64,000 nt of DNA from Planctomycetota bacterium. Lineage in GTDB: Bacteria > Planctomycetota > Planctomycetia > Planctomycetales > Planctomycetaceae. The translations under genes were made by a program, and so were the position numbers. Position 1 is the stretch's first letter; every line of letters starts with the position of its first letter. The DNA lies in the NCBI GenBank assembly GCA_027618475.1, contig JAQCEJ010000010.1, positions 1 through 64,000 of the forward strand. The letters are read 5' to 3'. Under the pieces are notes generated by a model. That model was not told the DNA's origin. It was given only the letters and a program-made list of their open reading frames with translations, and did no database searches. Shown here piece by piece: positions 37,392-45,421 of the stretch.

Positions 37392-38852
37392 ATGGAAGAA
37401 CACCTTTCCGCCGCCGAACAAGCCGAGCGGACGTTGAACCCACACAAGCCACTATTCATTCGCCTGCTGCAATGGAAGTTCGTCATCCCGTTCATGATTG
37501 TGCTAACGCTGGTCACCGGACCGCTCGTTTACCGCAGCTATGTGCTCAACGGCATTCCCGACATCGGCGACCCGTTCGACGTCGAGGCGTTTGGGACCGT
37601 GAATCTCCCCGATACCGAGAACGCGCGTGTCGAATACGAAGCGGCGATGGCCTTGATTGTGCAGTTGCCGACGGGTTCTGGTGTCGACACCGAGTTGAAT
37701 AGAGCACTGGACAATGGCTGGGACTACGCCAGTCCTGCGATCCGGAAATGGCTCGACGACAATCGCCCGGCAATGAAACAGTGGAAACGGGGTACCGCAA
37801 AGCCCGATTTTCTGTATGTGCAACCCAAAGATTTGAACATCGCCACGCTGCTGCCGCTCATTCAAGAAATGCGAACGTTCGCGCGACTCGCCCAGCTTGA
37901 AACATCGCGGCTGCTGGCGGAAGGCAAACCCGACGAAGCCTGGGACTGGGCGCGAGCCGTGTATCTATCAAGTCGTCATCTTGGTCAGCACGGCGTGGCG
38001 ATCGAACGGTTGGTGGGAATCGCCATTCATGCCATGTGCATCAACAACATGATGATGATCGCCCAACACCCGGCGACCACCGAAGCGCTGCTGCAAGACA
38101 TGCTACAGGAACTTCAGAATCAATACGCCAGCACAGCGGCGAATTCGACGATGATGAAGTGCGAATACATGATGATGATCAATACGATCCGCGATCCGAA
38201 AATGATGCAGGAGATGCTCACGCCGTTCGATTTTCGCTCTCCGGCGGATCGAGTGTACTATGAACTCGTGCGCGTCTTGCGGATCGAACCGATATTGTGC
38301 CGGTTAGTCGCTCAACAGTACTGGGCCAATGTCCTCGACCAGATCGACCTTCCGTTGCAGCAACAACAAGGCCGTACAGGCAGGCTTGATCTGTTCGAGC
38401 GCGATCCCGCGAAAAGCTATCCTGCCGATCGACTGACTCCCGCTGAGATCGATCACTATTTTATGAAATCATTCCTCGCCCGAAATTTCTTGCCGGCGAT
38501 AGCGCAACTCGACACCGCCTGCTTGCGCGAAACGAGCCGACAGCGCGCGTTTGAACTCTGTCTCGCCGCACGCATCTATTCTCTGCGAAACGGCGTTTAT
38601 CCTGCCGATGCCAACGACCTGGTCTCGGCGGGAATTCTCACCGACGTACCAATCGACCCGTATTCTCGCACAGGCGAAAAGATGCGGTATCGACATGACG
38701 GCGATGAAGTCTTCGCCTGGAGCATCGGCGAAGACGGCATCGACGAACTTGGCGTCTACGTTGATTCCGACAACGGCGCTCAAAGTCAGAACGACATCGG
38801 CCTCGTTCTCGGCCGGGAAAAAGACGTCAGCGTCGAGGCTCAAAAGCCGTAA
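37392..38852 (+). CDS. Membrane-anchored protein with pseudopilin-like C-terminus
   Basis: 486 residues. One N-terminal membrane helix (about residues 28-48, FVIPFMIVLTLVTGPLVY) is followed by a large helical domain, presumably outside the membrane. The C-terminal 80 residues, AARIYSLRNGVYPADANDLV then DPYSRTGEKMRYRHDGDEVF and AWSIGEDGIDELG, resemble the end of GspG-type pseudopilins, where a calcium site sits. Such tails occur on several planctomycete proteins of unknown role. It lies 48 bases after the tandem-repeat secreted protein, so the two may be co-transcribed. Function unknown. Confidence 0.65.
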   Translation: MEEHLSAAEQAERTLNPHKPLFIRLLQWKFVIPFMIVLTLVTGPLVYRSYVLNGIPDIGDPFDVEAFGTVNLPDTENARVEYEAAMALIVQLPTGSGVDTELNRALDNGWDYASPAIRKWLDDNRPAMKQWKRGTAKPDFLYVQPKDLNIATLLPLIQEMRTFARLAQLETSRLLAEGKPDEAWDWARAVYLSSRHLGQHGVAIERLVGIAIHAMCINNMMMIAQHPATTEALLQDMLQELQNQYASTAANSTMMKCEYMMMINTIRDPKMMQEMLTPFDFRSPADRVYYELVRVLRIEPILCRLVAQQYWANVLDQIDLPLQQQQGRTGRLDLFERDPAKSYPADRLTPAEIDHYFMKSFLARNFLPAIAQLDTACLRETSRQRAFELCLAARIYSLRNGVYPADANDLVSAGILTDVPIDPYSRTGEKMRYRHDGDEVFAWSIGEDGIDELGVYVDSDNGAQSQNDIGLVLGREKDVSVEAQKP

Positions 38853-38859
38853 AGCGAAA

Positions 38860-39060
38860 TCAACCTCCGCCGACGAGAGTAACAATTTCGATGTGGTCGC
38901 CCGGCTTTAGTAGGCACGCCGCGTGCTCTATGCGGGGGACGAGTTCGAAGTTTCGCTCGACCGCAAGATACTTCGGATTAAGTTTCAGTTCGGCCAATAA
39001 GTCGGCGATGTTCGCTCCGTCGGTGATGGTGCGGGGCTCGCCGTTAAGTTGGATTTCCAC
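38860..39060 (-). CDS. thiS: Sulfur carrier protein ThiS
   Basis: 66 residues from a GTG at 39060, the canonical ThiS length; ATG at 39111 would add 17 residues without a better ribosome site. VEIQLNGEPRTITDGANIAD begins the ubiquitin-like fold, LAVERNFELVPR is typical, and the chain ends in VTLVGGG, the Gly-Gly tail that is adenylated and thiocarboxylated. It donates sulfur for the thiazole of thiamine, normally with ThiF and ThiG, neither of which is seen here. It lies 158 bases downstream of AmmeMemoRadiSam protein A on the same strand and convergent with the membrane protein gene. Confidence 0.87.
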   Translation of the reverse strand: MEIQLNGEPRTITDGANIADLLAELKLNPKYLAVERNFELVPRIEHAACLLKPGDHIEIVTLVGGG

Positions 39061-39218
39061 TCGTGTTATCTCGTCTGTTGCGCCGGGATGATCTCGAAAC
39101 AATACGGACATTGTCGCAGATCGCGGAGAGCGCCGCCAGTTGTCTGAGCGTGGCGAGACCCTCAACTTTGAATCCGGGCTCACAGTGGTTCGTTACAATG
39201 GTATGTGGTTGTGGGGAG

Positions 39219-39824
39219 TCAGACTTTCGTAACGGTTCGCGACCAGCAGAACGTACGATAGCGTTCGATCTTGATGTCGTCGTCCCAGAACTCGACGGGT
39301 AACCCTGCCTTTTTCTTGAGGTGATTCATGAATTCCTGCTTATCGGGACACATTTTCCAGACCGAGGGGAGCAACGTTCCTCGGTGACGTCCCAACGTCA
39401 GCGTCAATCCATCGACGCCGGGTTGAATCAGTTCGAGCAGATGCGGCTCTGATGTAAAACGAATTGGCTCGGGAAGCGTGAGCAGCGAAATCTGTACGTT
39501 CAGCCCGGGGAGTTCGGCGACCTTCAAGGGTGAAAATCGAGGATCATACGCCGCTGCCGAGAACGCGTTGTGAGCCACGTCCTCGACCAGAGGAAACCGG
39601 GGCAACAAGCTCCCCATACAGCCGCGCAATTCCCCTTGACGTCGAAGCGTAACGAACGTGGCCCGCTGTTCGAGGAGATGGGGTGGGACATCATCTCGAT
39701 TCACCTCTCGTTCGCGCCCTGTGTTGACGAACTCGACGAGCGACGCTTCGGCGATGTCGAGCAATATTTCCCGATCTCGACTGTTCAGTTCAGTCGTTGG
39801 CGATGATGGTCCGTTCTGATACAT
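39219..39824 (-). CDS. amrA: AmmeMemoRadiSam system protein A (AMMECR1 domain)
   Basis: 201 residues. The AMMECR1 domain is shown by ATFVTLRRQGELRGCMGSLL (the family LRGCIG motif), VAHNAFSAAAYDPRFSPL and LNVQISLLTLPEPI. The C-terminal LLPSVWKMCPDKQEFMNHL and LKKKAGLP are the conserved LLPQV..FL..LC.KAGLP block. Biochemical function is not established; the conserved RGC(M/I)G motif may be a modification or catalytic site. It lies 23 bases downstream of the Memo-domain gene on the same strand and is one part of the three-gene set completed by the radical SAM enzyme at 40878. Confidence 0.92.
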   Translation of the reverse strand: MYQNGPSSPTTELNSRDREILLDIAEASLVEFVNTGREREVNRDDVPPHLLEQRATFVTLRRQGELRGCMGSLLPRFPLVEDVAHNAFSAAAYDPRFSPLKVAELPGLNVQISLLTLPEPIRFTSEPHLLELIQPGVDGLTLTLGRHRGTLLPSVWKMCPDKQEFMNHLKKKAGLPVEFWDDDIKIERYRTFCWSRTVTKV

Positions 39825-39847
39825 CCTTTATCCAATCTCTCGTCATT

Positions 39848-40657
39848 TCATCCCACGGCAAAGCTGCCATAGCCGACGACCTTGTCGTGTCCACCGGCGG
39901 TATCGCCTGAATTTCTTAAATCGAGAACGGTGACCGGGAGCTTGTGTTCGCGCGCGGCGAGTAACATGCCGCCGATCGCCAGATATCCACAGGCCCGCTG
40001 CGGTGTCAACGCTTCGACATTTTGTGAACAGATGAGATCCGCCGTGGTCTGGTCGATGCGTTTTGCGGCGTCGCGGTCGTGGAAGTGGCTCAAGTCGGAA
40101 CTGATCACAAACAGTGTCTCGTCGCCTCCCCAGAGTGTTTCGATCACCTCTTTGACGTCGTTCGGCTCCGCCCTACCGACAACGATCGGGACCAGTGCAA
40201 AATCGTCAAGCGTCACCTGTAAGAAGGGGAGATGAACTTCAAGGCTGTGTTCTTGCGCATGGGCTTCGTCGAATTCAATCACCTGGGGGAGTTGCAGGAT
40301 CCGTTCGATACCGAGACGGTCGACCGGAATTAATCCCAGCGGTGTGGCAAAGGCATCGGCATTGCTGACTGCGAGACCGTCGAACCCGACACGATGCGCG
40401 GGTCCGAGCAATACGACCCGTTTGATCGTCTGACGGAACGGTAATAGTTTTACATATCCGGTTCCGGCAACCGGACCGGAGTATCGATAGCCCGCATGTG
40501 GCACGATGATCGCCTTCGGGCAGCGATCGGCCGATTCCGAAGCCGTCAGGTCGCTTGCGATTTCGGCACGCAGCTCAGCGGCATTGTCCGGGTAGAATCG
40601 TCCTGCAACTGCCGCCGGACGAATGCGTTGTCGCGATGGATGTTCGGTTGAACTCAT
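39848..40657 (-). CDS. amrB: AmmeMemoRadiSam system protein B (Memo domain)
   Basis: 269 residues from the ATG at 40657, with GGGAG just upstream; a GTG 15 bases earlier is less likely. The Memo fold, related to non-heme iron dioxygenases, is shown by PHAGYRYSGPVAGTGY, VVLLGPAHRVGFDGLAVSNA, EHSLEVHLPFLQ, VISSDLSHFHD and ACGYLAIGGML. The His of PHAGY, the His of GPAHR and the Cys of ACGYL match the metal ligands described for human MEMO1. It is transcribed divergently from the radical SAM gene and 23 bases upstream of protein A. Confidence 0.93.
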   Translation of the reverse strand: MSSTEHPSRQRIRPAAVAGRFYPDNAAELRAEIASDLTASESADRCPKAIIVPHAGYRYSGPVAGTGYVKLLPFRQTIKRVVLLGPAHRVGFDGLAVSNADAFATPLGLIPVDRLGIERILQLPQVIEFDEAHAQEHSLEVHLPFLQVTLDDFALVPIVVGRAEPNDVKEVIETLWGGDETLFVISSDLSHFHDRDAAKRIDQTTADLICSQNVEALTPQRACGYLAIGGMLLAAREHKLPVTVLDLRNSGDTAGGHDKVVGYGSFAVG

Positions 40658-40877
40658 TTTGACTCCCGACACTCCACTGCGAATAGTTAAAGACGATTTA
40701 GATATGCCACATCGACGAATCGGAAAAGTGAAGTATTGACTCGCACAAAGAAAAGACGGCGAAGTTTGATAAGCACCGAATTTACGTGGATCTCGTAATT
40801 CTGTTTATACCTTTGTGTCTTCGCGTGATATCATTGGCTCCAGATCCTGAGTTGGAACTTTCTCCATTATCGCAACT

Positions 40878-41966
40878 ATGTCCACCGTATCAACCAAATA
40901 CTGGCATCGTCTTGAAGATGGTCGCATTCAATGCGATCTGTGCCCCTGGTTCTGCAAACTGCACGAAGGACAGCGCGGGTTCTGCTTCGTCCGCGCCCGC
41001 GAATGTGACGAAATTGTGATGACGACGTATGGCCGGTCGAGCGGTTATTGCATCGATCCGATCGAGAAGAAGCCGCTTAATCATTTTCTCCCCGGCACAC
41101 CTGTGCTGTCATTCGGCACAGCCGGGTGCAATCTCGGTTGCAAGTTTTGTCAGAACTGGGACATCAGCAAGTCGCGAGAGATCGATACACTCGCCGATGA
41201 AGCCTCACCTGAAAAGATCGCACATGCGGCAGAAACGCTGGGTTGCAAGAGTGTCGCCTTCACATACAACGACCCGGTGATTTTTCTGGAGTATGCAATC
41301 GATGTAGCGCAGGCGTGTCACGAACGGGGGATCAAAACGGTCGCCGTAACGGCGGGTGAGATCTGCCCCGAACCGCGAGTCGACTTTTTTCGAGACATGG
41401 ACGCAGCGAATGTCGATCTTAAGGGATTCACCGAGCGGTTTTATCGAGAAATCTGCGCTGCGGAACTGGCCCCAGTGCTCGATACCTTGAAGTACTTGAA
41501 GCACGAAACCGGCGTCTGGTTCGAAATCACAACACTGCTGATCCCCGGAGAGAACGATTCGCCCATAGAACTCGATGCAATGACGACGTGGGTCGTCGAC
41601 GAATTAGGTTCCGACGTGCCGATGCACTTTACTGCGTTTCATCCCGATTTCCGCATGTTGAATAAGCCGCATACGTCCGAGGCAACCTTGATGCTCGCCC
41701 GTGAGATCGCGACGAAAAACGGTGTCCGCTACGCCTATACCGGTAACGTTCATGACGGCACCGGCGGCAGCACGTATTGCCATGTGTGCGGTACACGGTT
41801 GATCGAACGGGACTGGTACATCCTCGGCGAATGGAATCTCACCGACACCGGACGTTGCACAGCGTGCAACACCCCCTGCGCCGGCGTATTCGACGGTCCG
41901 CCTGGATCGTGGGGAGCGAAGCGCCAGCCCGTGAATTTGTCGGCCTTCCCCGGGCCGATGAAATAA
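40878..41966 (+). CDS. amrS: AmmeMemoRadiSam system radical SAM enzyme
   Basis: 362 residues. An N-terminal cysteine cluster (C19, C22, C26, C36) precedes the radical SAM motif GCNLGCKFC (C84, C88, C91), which binds the SAM-cleaving 4Fe-4S cluster. DLKGFTERFYREICAAELAP and HFTAFHPDFRML are typical of the PflA-related branch. The C-terminus has two more Cys pairs (CHVCG and CTACNTPC), probably a zinc or auxiliary site. It is the third part of the AmmeMemoRadiSam set and faces away from proteins B and A across a shared 220-base promoter region. The substrate of the system is not known to me. Confidence 0.94.
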   Translation: MSTVSTKYWHRLEDGRIQCDLCPWFCKLHEGQRGFCFVRARECDEIVMTTYGRSSGYCIDPIEKKPLNHFLPGTPVLSFGTAGCNLGCKFCQNWDISKSREIDTLADEASPEKIAHAAETLGCKSVAFTYNDPVIFLEYAIDVAQACHERGIKTVAVTAGEICPEPRVDFFRDMDAANVDLKGFTERFYREICAAELAPVLDTLKYLKHETGVWFEITTLLIPGENDSPIELDAMTTWVVDELGSDVPMHFTAFHPDFRMLNKPHTSEATLMLAREIATKNGVRYAYTGNVHDGTGGSTYCHVCGTRLIERDWYILGEWNLTDTGRCTACNTPCAGVFDGPPGSWGAKRQPVNLSAFPGPMK

Positions 41967-42027
41967 CCAACTTCCTCGTGAACCGCGGCGACATCTCCTC
42001 CGTTCTTAAGTAAGAAGGAGGCCCCCA

Positions 42028-42516
42028 ATGAGAATTCGCATTGCTTACTCTCTGGCTCGAATGGGGTGTGTGTTGCTGTTCGTTCAATGGTTCGCGGTGA
42101 CATTGTGGTATCATCACAGCCAGAACCACCCGCTCGACGCAAACGACTACGAAGTTGAAGTTCTCTCGGTGGCGGATTTTGAACGGCTGGCCGATCGATC
42201 TCACGAAACCGTTACGCTCGATGACGGTCGACAACGGTCCAAAACGCCGGCATGGTATGACCTCACCCTGCCGAAGTATAAGGCGATCGACGGCGGCCAG
42301 AATTATATCCTCGTCACGGCCAAGGGGACGGCTCACTTTGCACAGCGCTGGCGGCGTGATATGCTTCCGATGGCACTGGTCTTCGTCTCGATTGCACTTC
42401 TGCTGAAACCACTCGCTCGTGATCAGCGGGCGAAAACAGGAGTATCTGAGAAGAATGTCGAATTGTTAAACGCTCCGATACCCAATCCGTCGCCGCTGAA
42501 CGCTGGTGTGGGATGA
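42028..42516 (+). CDS. Small membrane protein of unknown function
   Basis: 162 residues. It has membrane helices at about 8-27 and 111-128, with the stretch between them presumably outside the cytoplasm (hydrophilic, with no cysteine pairs). I do not recognise a family. A very good ribosome site (AAGGAGG) precedes the ATG by about 7 bases, supporting a real gene. It starts 61 bases after the radical SAM gene on the same strand, so co-transcription with it is possible, though no functional link is shown. Confidence 0.65.
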   Translation: MRIRIAYSLARMGCVLLFVQWFAVTLWYHHSQNHPLDANDYEVEVLSVADFERLADRSHETVTLDDGRQRSKTPAWYDLTLPKYKAIDGGQNYILVTAKGTAHFAQRWRRDMLPMALVFVSIALLLKPLARDQRAKTGVSEKNVELLNAPIPNPSPLNAGVG

Positions 42517-42606
42517 GTCTTTTATTCCAGCCATTCACCTCGTGCAACCACAATGCCAATCGCGTGAACAGAACAATGAGCATGACACTCGATACCTGAG
42601 ACACTT

Positions 42607-43083
42607 ATGACATCTGACATCGATCAACTCAAAGATAAAATTCGGCGCTGGACGCTGATTCTGGGAGTGTTGCAGATCACGGTTGGTTGTATCATCGGAT
42701 TTTTGCCACCTTCGGCGGTCGCCTGGTTTCGCGGTATCGTAATGGCCCATATCGAGTTCACCGCCAATGGTATCTTGATGGTGGCATTCGGCTTTCTGGT
42801 CCATGATCTTCGCCTCTCGCCGATGGCGTTGAAAGTCTGGTTTGCGATGTTACAACTGGGGACATGGACGAACGGCGCCGCAGGAGTGGCAGCCGGGTTC
42901 ATCGGTTCTTCATCGAAGCTCATGCCGACGCTCAACGAGAAATTCCCGCCTCCGCACGGCACCGATCATCCGCTTGTCTCCGGTTCGCTGCAGATATGCG
43001 GTGTGACGATCATGATCGCCTTGTTTCTCACCCTGTATGGTTTGCTGCGATCCCGGGTTTCGGAGAAAGTATCCGATCGTTAG
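42607..43083 (+). CDS. Four-helix membrane protein, hydroxylaminobenzene-mutase-like
   Basis: 158 residues with four hydrophobic helices (about 15-35, 48-65, 76-97 and 125-147). MAHIEFTANGILMVAFGFLV in helix 2 resembles the conserved HL-x-G-x-x-NG stretch of the hydroxylaminobenzene mutase/styrene oxide isomerase-like family. The fold relation is tentative and an enzymatic role is inference; it could equally be an uncharacterised integral membrane protein. It follows the preceding small membrane protein by 90 bases on the same strand and is convergent with the CRTAC1 lipoprotein. Confidence 0.6.
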   Translation: MTSDIDQLKDKIRRWTLILGVLQITVGCIIGFLPPSAVAWFRGIVMAHIEFTANGILMVAFGFLVHDLRLSPMALKVWFAMLQLGTWTNGAAGVAAGFIGSSSKLMPTLNEKFPPPHGTDHPLVSGSLQICGVTIMIALFLTLYGLLRSRVSEKVSDR

Positions 43084-43106
43084 CATTCATGAGAATCGAA
43101 GCCGTG

Positions 43107-45326
43107 TCATCGAATCTCTTTTTTGGCACCACCGGCCGGGGGACGATGAAACTCAAATTGCTTCAGCGGCACGACGCGATAATCTTTTATTCCTTCGGTG
43201 ATTTCCAAAAATTGATCGACGTCGATGTCGTTGAACACCTGAGTTTCTCCCGACGTCGGCCAGTCGATATTGATGGACTTGATCATCGTTGCCTGGCCGA
43301 CGCCGATCTCTTGCCGAAAGGGGTTTCCTCCGAAACTGCTGCCATTATCGATCCAGCGGTAGATCGAACGTTCTCCTGTGCCGTCGTCTATGGTGAGATG
43401 AATTCTTGCTCCGATGGCGCAGCGGTTCGATTTCGTACCAATGAGTCTCAGTTTGATGCCATGATGTCCGAATCCCGGATTCTCGAAAAGTGCATTGCGA
43501 AATCCGTCACCGGGATAGGCTCCCCCCATTTCGATAAAGATATCCTGATCTCCGTCGTGGTCAAAATCAGCGAATGCCACACCATGACCTTTCTGCAAAT
43601 GGCCGAGTCCTGCGGCGAAAGTGACGTCGGAGAAGCAACGTCCCTGTTGATTATGAAAAAATAGATTCGGCATCAGGTTTTCGTAATACGGATCGCCGGT
43701 CCCCAGATAAAAATCGAGAAATCCGTCGTTATCGACGTCACCGAAATTACATCCCATCGGTCTGGTTACGCGCGTGAATCCGAGCTCTTGCGTGGCGTCG
43801 GTAAAAACGCCATCGACACTTCCTCGATAAAAACAATCGAGAGAACTATTATGCGGCAAGCCGAGATACCCAGCGGCAACTTCCCGGGCGGCGGCCTCAT
43901 AACTCCCGACCCAGATGTCGAGCAGTCCGTCGTTGTTGTAATCCCAAAACCAGACCGGGAAGCTTCGCAGCGGAAGTTCGACTCCTGCTTCGGCCGCCAC
44001 GTCCAGGAATCGGCCATTCCCCTGGTTCTTATAGAGACGGTTCTTCTGATCGATGTTCGAAACATAGAGATCGGGCCATCCGTCCGCATTGTAGTCGCCC
44101 CATGCCGCTCCTTTGGAAATCCTTCCGTTGGTCACACCTGCCGTTTCAGCCACATCACGGAATCGGCCCTGTCCGTTGTTTTGGAATAGTTGACACGGAA
44201 ATCCTTCATTGCCGATGAAGAGATCGAGGTCGCCATCGTTATCGTAGTCGGCCCATGCCGCGGTGATCGTTGGAAAATGCTCGTCACCCAGTCCGGATTC
44301 GAATGTCACATCCTGAAAATGGCCCTGTCCATCGTTTTGCAATAACGAATTCGGATAACGTCCCGCTTCCCCCAGCCAGGCACCGCGGAGGACGAGGACA
44401 TCGAAATCGCCATCGTTGTCGTAATCGGCATGCACGAGATTCAATCCCCCGAACAGGCCGGTTAGCCCTGCAGATTCAGTAAGATCTTCGAATCCGCCGT
44501 CTCCTTTGTTCCTCAGGAATCGAATTTGACCGGAGGTGCTCCAGTCCGAAACGACAAGGTCGATGAATTTGTCCCCGTCAAAATCTTCTGCCGCCGTTCC
44601 CCCAGAGAGACTGAATGTATCGACTCCTGCTCCTGCAGCGATATTGTCAAATCGTGGAAACCCTTCTTCGGACGAAAACGTTTCAGCAGGTATCAGGTAT
44701 TTCGGAGGCACACGATTGGGATATTCCCCGATCGTCATGTACGCGATATTCAGCAACCAGCGCGAGGCGAGGTGATCGGGATTCGTTTCGAGAACTTCCT
44801 GGAAGAATTTAATCGCATTGCGGCTACCGGAAGGATGTTGATGAATTCCTTCGCCACGGATGGGAAGAATGCAACTTTCGCCGGTCTGACAGTGAATACA
44901 GTTTTCGGTTTCCCCCAGGCGGAGATAAGCGACAGACAGACCGAAAACGACGGATTCGGAAAACGTCTTCGAGACGTGATCGCTTACGGACGGGAGCAGT
45001 TCGTACGCCTGCTGCAGATGCTCGACGGCCTGCTTGTTTTTTCCCAACCGTAATTCGTGGACGCCAATTTTTGACAACGCACGCAATCGTCCCTCATCGT
45101 CATTTTGAGATTCCTTCATCGAGAGTTCGATTTGAGCATCAATTAATGGACGGTCTCCGAGGTACTCGTTTTCAGCAGGTGTTCGTCGACGGATGACGTC
45201 GAGTAAGTTGACCATTCGTTCGTGCCCGCTTTTCGTAACCTGTTCCTCTTTGGGGAGAGACGAATCACCAGAGCAACCCCCGAGGGTCATGGATGTCAGT
45301 GGAAAAAGGAAGATGAAAATTCGCAT
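43107..45326 (-). CDS. CRTAC1-type FG-GAP/UnbV lipoprotein with TPR N-terminus
   Basis: 739 residues. A lipoprotein signal (SMTLGGC, Cys18) is followed by TPR-like helices (about 60-190; LGKNKQAVEHLQQAYELLPS, FFQEVLETNPDHLASRWLLN). A seven-bladed FG-GAP/VCBS propeller comes next, with calcium loops DYDNDGDFDVLVLRG, DYDNDGDLDLFIGN, DYNADGWPDLYVSN, DYNNDGLLDIWVGS and DVDNDGFLDFYLGT. The end is an ASPIC/UnbV domain (RCAIGARIHLTIDDGTGERS, ending INIDWPTSGETQVF). Such proteins are frequent in planctomycetes and probably bind ligands at the cell surface. A single gene, about 95 bases downstream of the GT-C-like membrane protein. Confidence 0.9.
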   Translation of the reverse strand: MRIFIFLFPLTSMTLGGCSGDSSLPKEEQVTKSGHERMVNLLDVIRRRTPAENEYLGDRPLIDAQIELSMKESQNDDEGRLRALSKIGVHELRLGKNKQAVEHLQQAYELLPSVSDHVSKTFSESVVFGLSVAYLRLGETENCIHCQTGESCILPIRGEGIHQHPSGSRNAIKFFQEVLETNPDHLASRWLLNIAYMTIGEYPNRVPPKYLIPAETFSSEEGFPRFDNIAAGAGVDTFSLSGGTAAEDFDGDKFIDLVVSDWSTSGQIRFLRNKGDGGFEDLTESAGLTGLFGGLNLVHADYDNDGDFDVLVLRGAWLGEAGRYPNSLLQNDGQGHFQDVTFESGLGDEHFPTITAAWADYDNDGDLDLFIGNEGFPCQLFQNNGQGRFRDVAETAGVTNGRISKGAAWGDYNADGWPDLYVSNIDQKNRLYKNQGNGRFLDVAAEAGVELPLRSFPVWFWDYNNDGLLDIWVGSYEAAAREVAAGYLGLPHNSSLDCFYRGSVDGVFTDATQELGFTRVTRPMGCNFGDVDNDGFLDFYLGTGDPYYENLMPNLFFHNQQGRCFSDVTFAAGLGHLQKGHGVAFADFDHDGDQDIFIEMGGAYPGDGFRNALFENPGFGHHGIKLRLIGTKSNRCAIGARIHLTIDDGTGERSIYRWIDNGSSFGGNPFRQEIGVGQATMIKSINIDWPTSGETQVFNDIDVDQFLEITEGIKDYRVVPLKQFEFHRPPAGGAKKEIR

Positions 45327-45421
45327 GAAGTTCGATCAACAAATGTTGCGAAATTGGAACGGTTGTATTCGAATAACCTGAATTGTACGTAGGACGAAGC
45401 GGCACTGACAACGTCGATCTC

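Noticed and set aside
38036-38263. Met- and Asp-rich repeat (MMM, DDD) as a possible metal-binding small protein
   Set aside because: The Met run (NNMMMIAQ, KCEYMMMIN) belongs to the 486-residue membrane protein; the Asp-rich product is an alternate frame of it.
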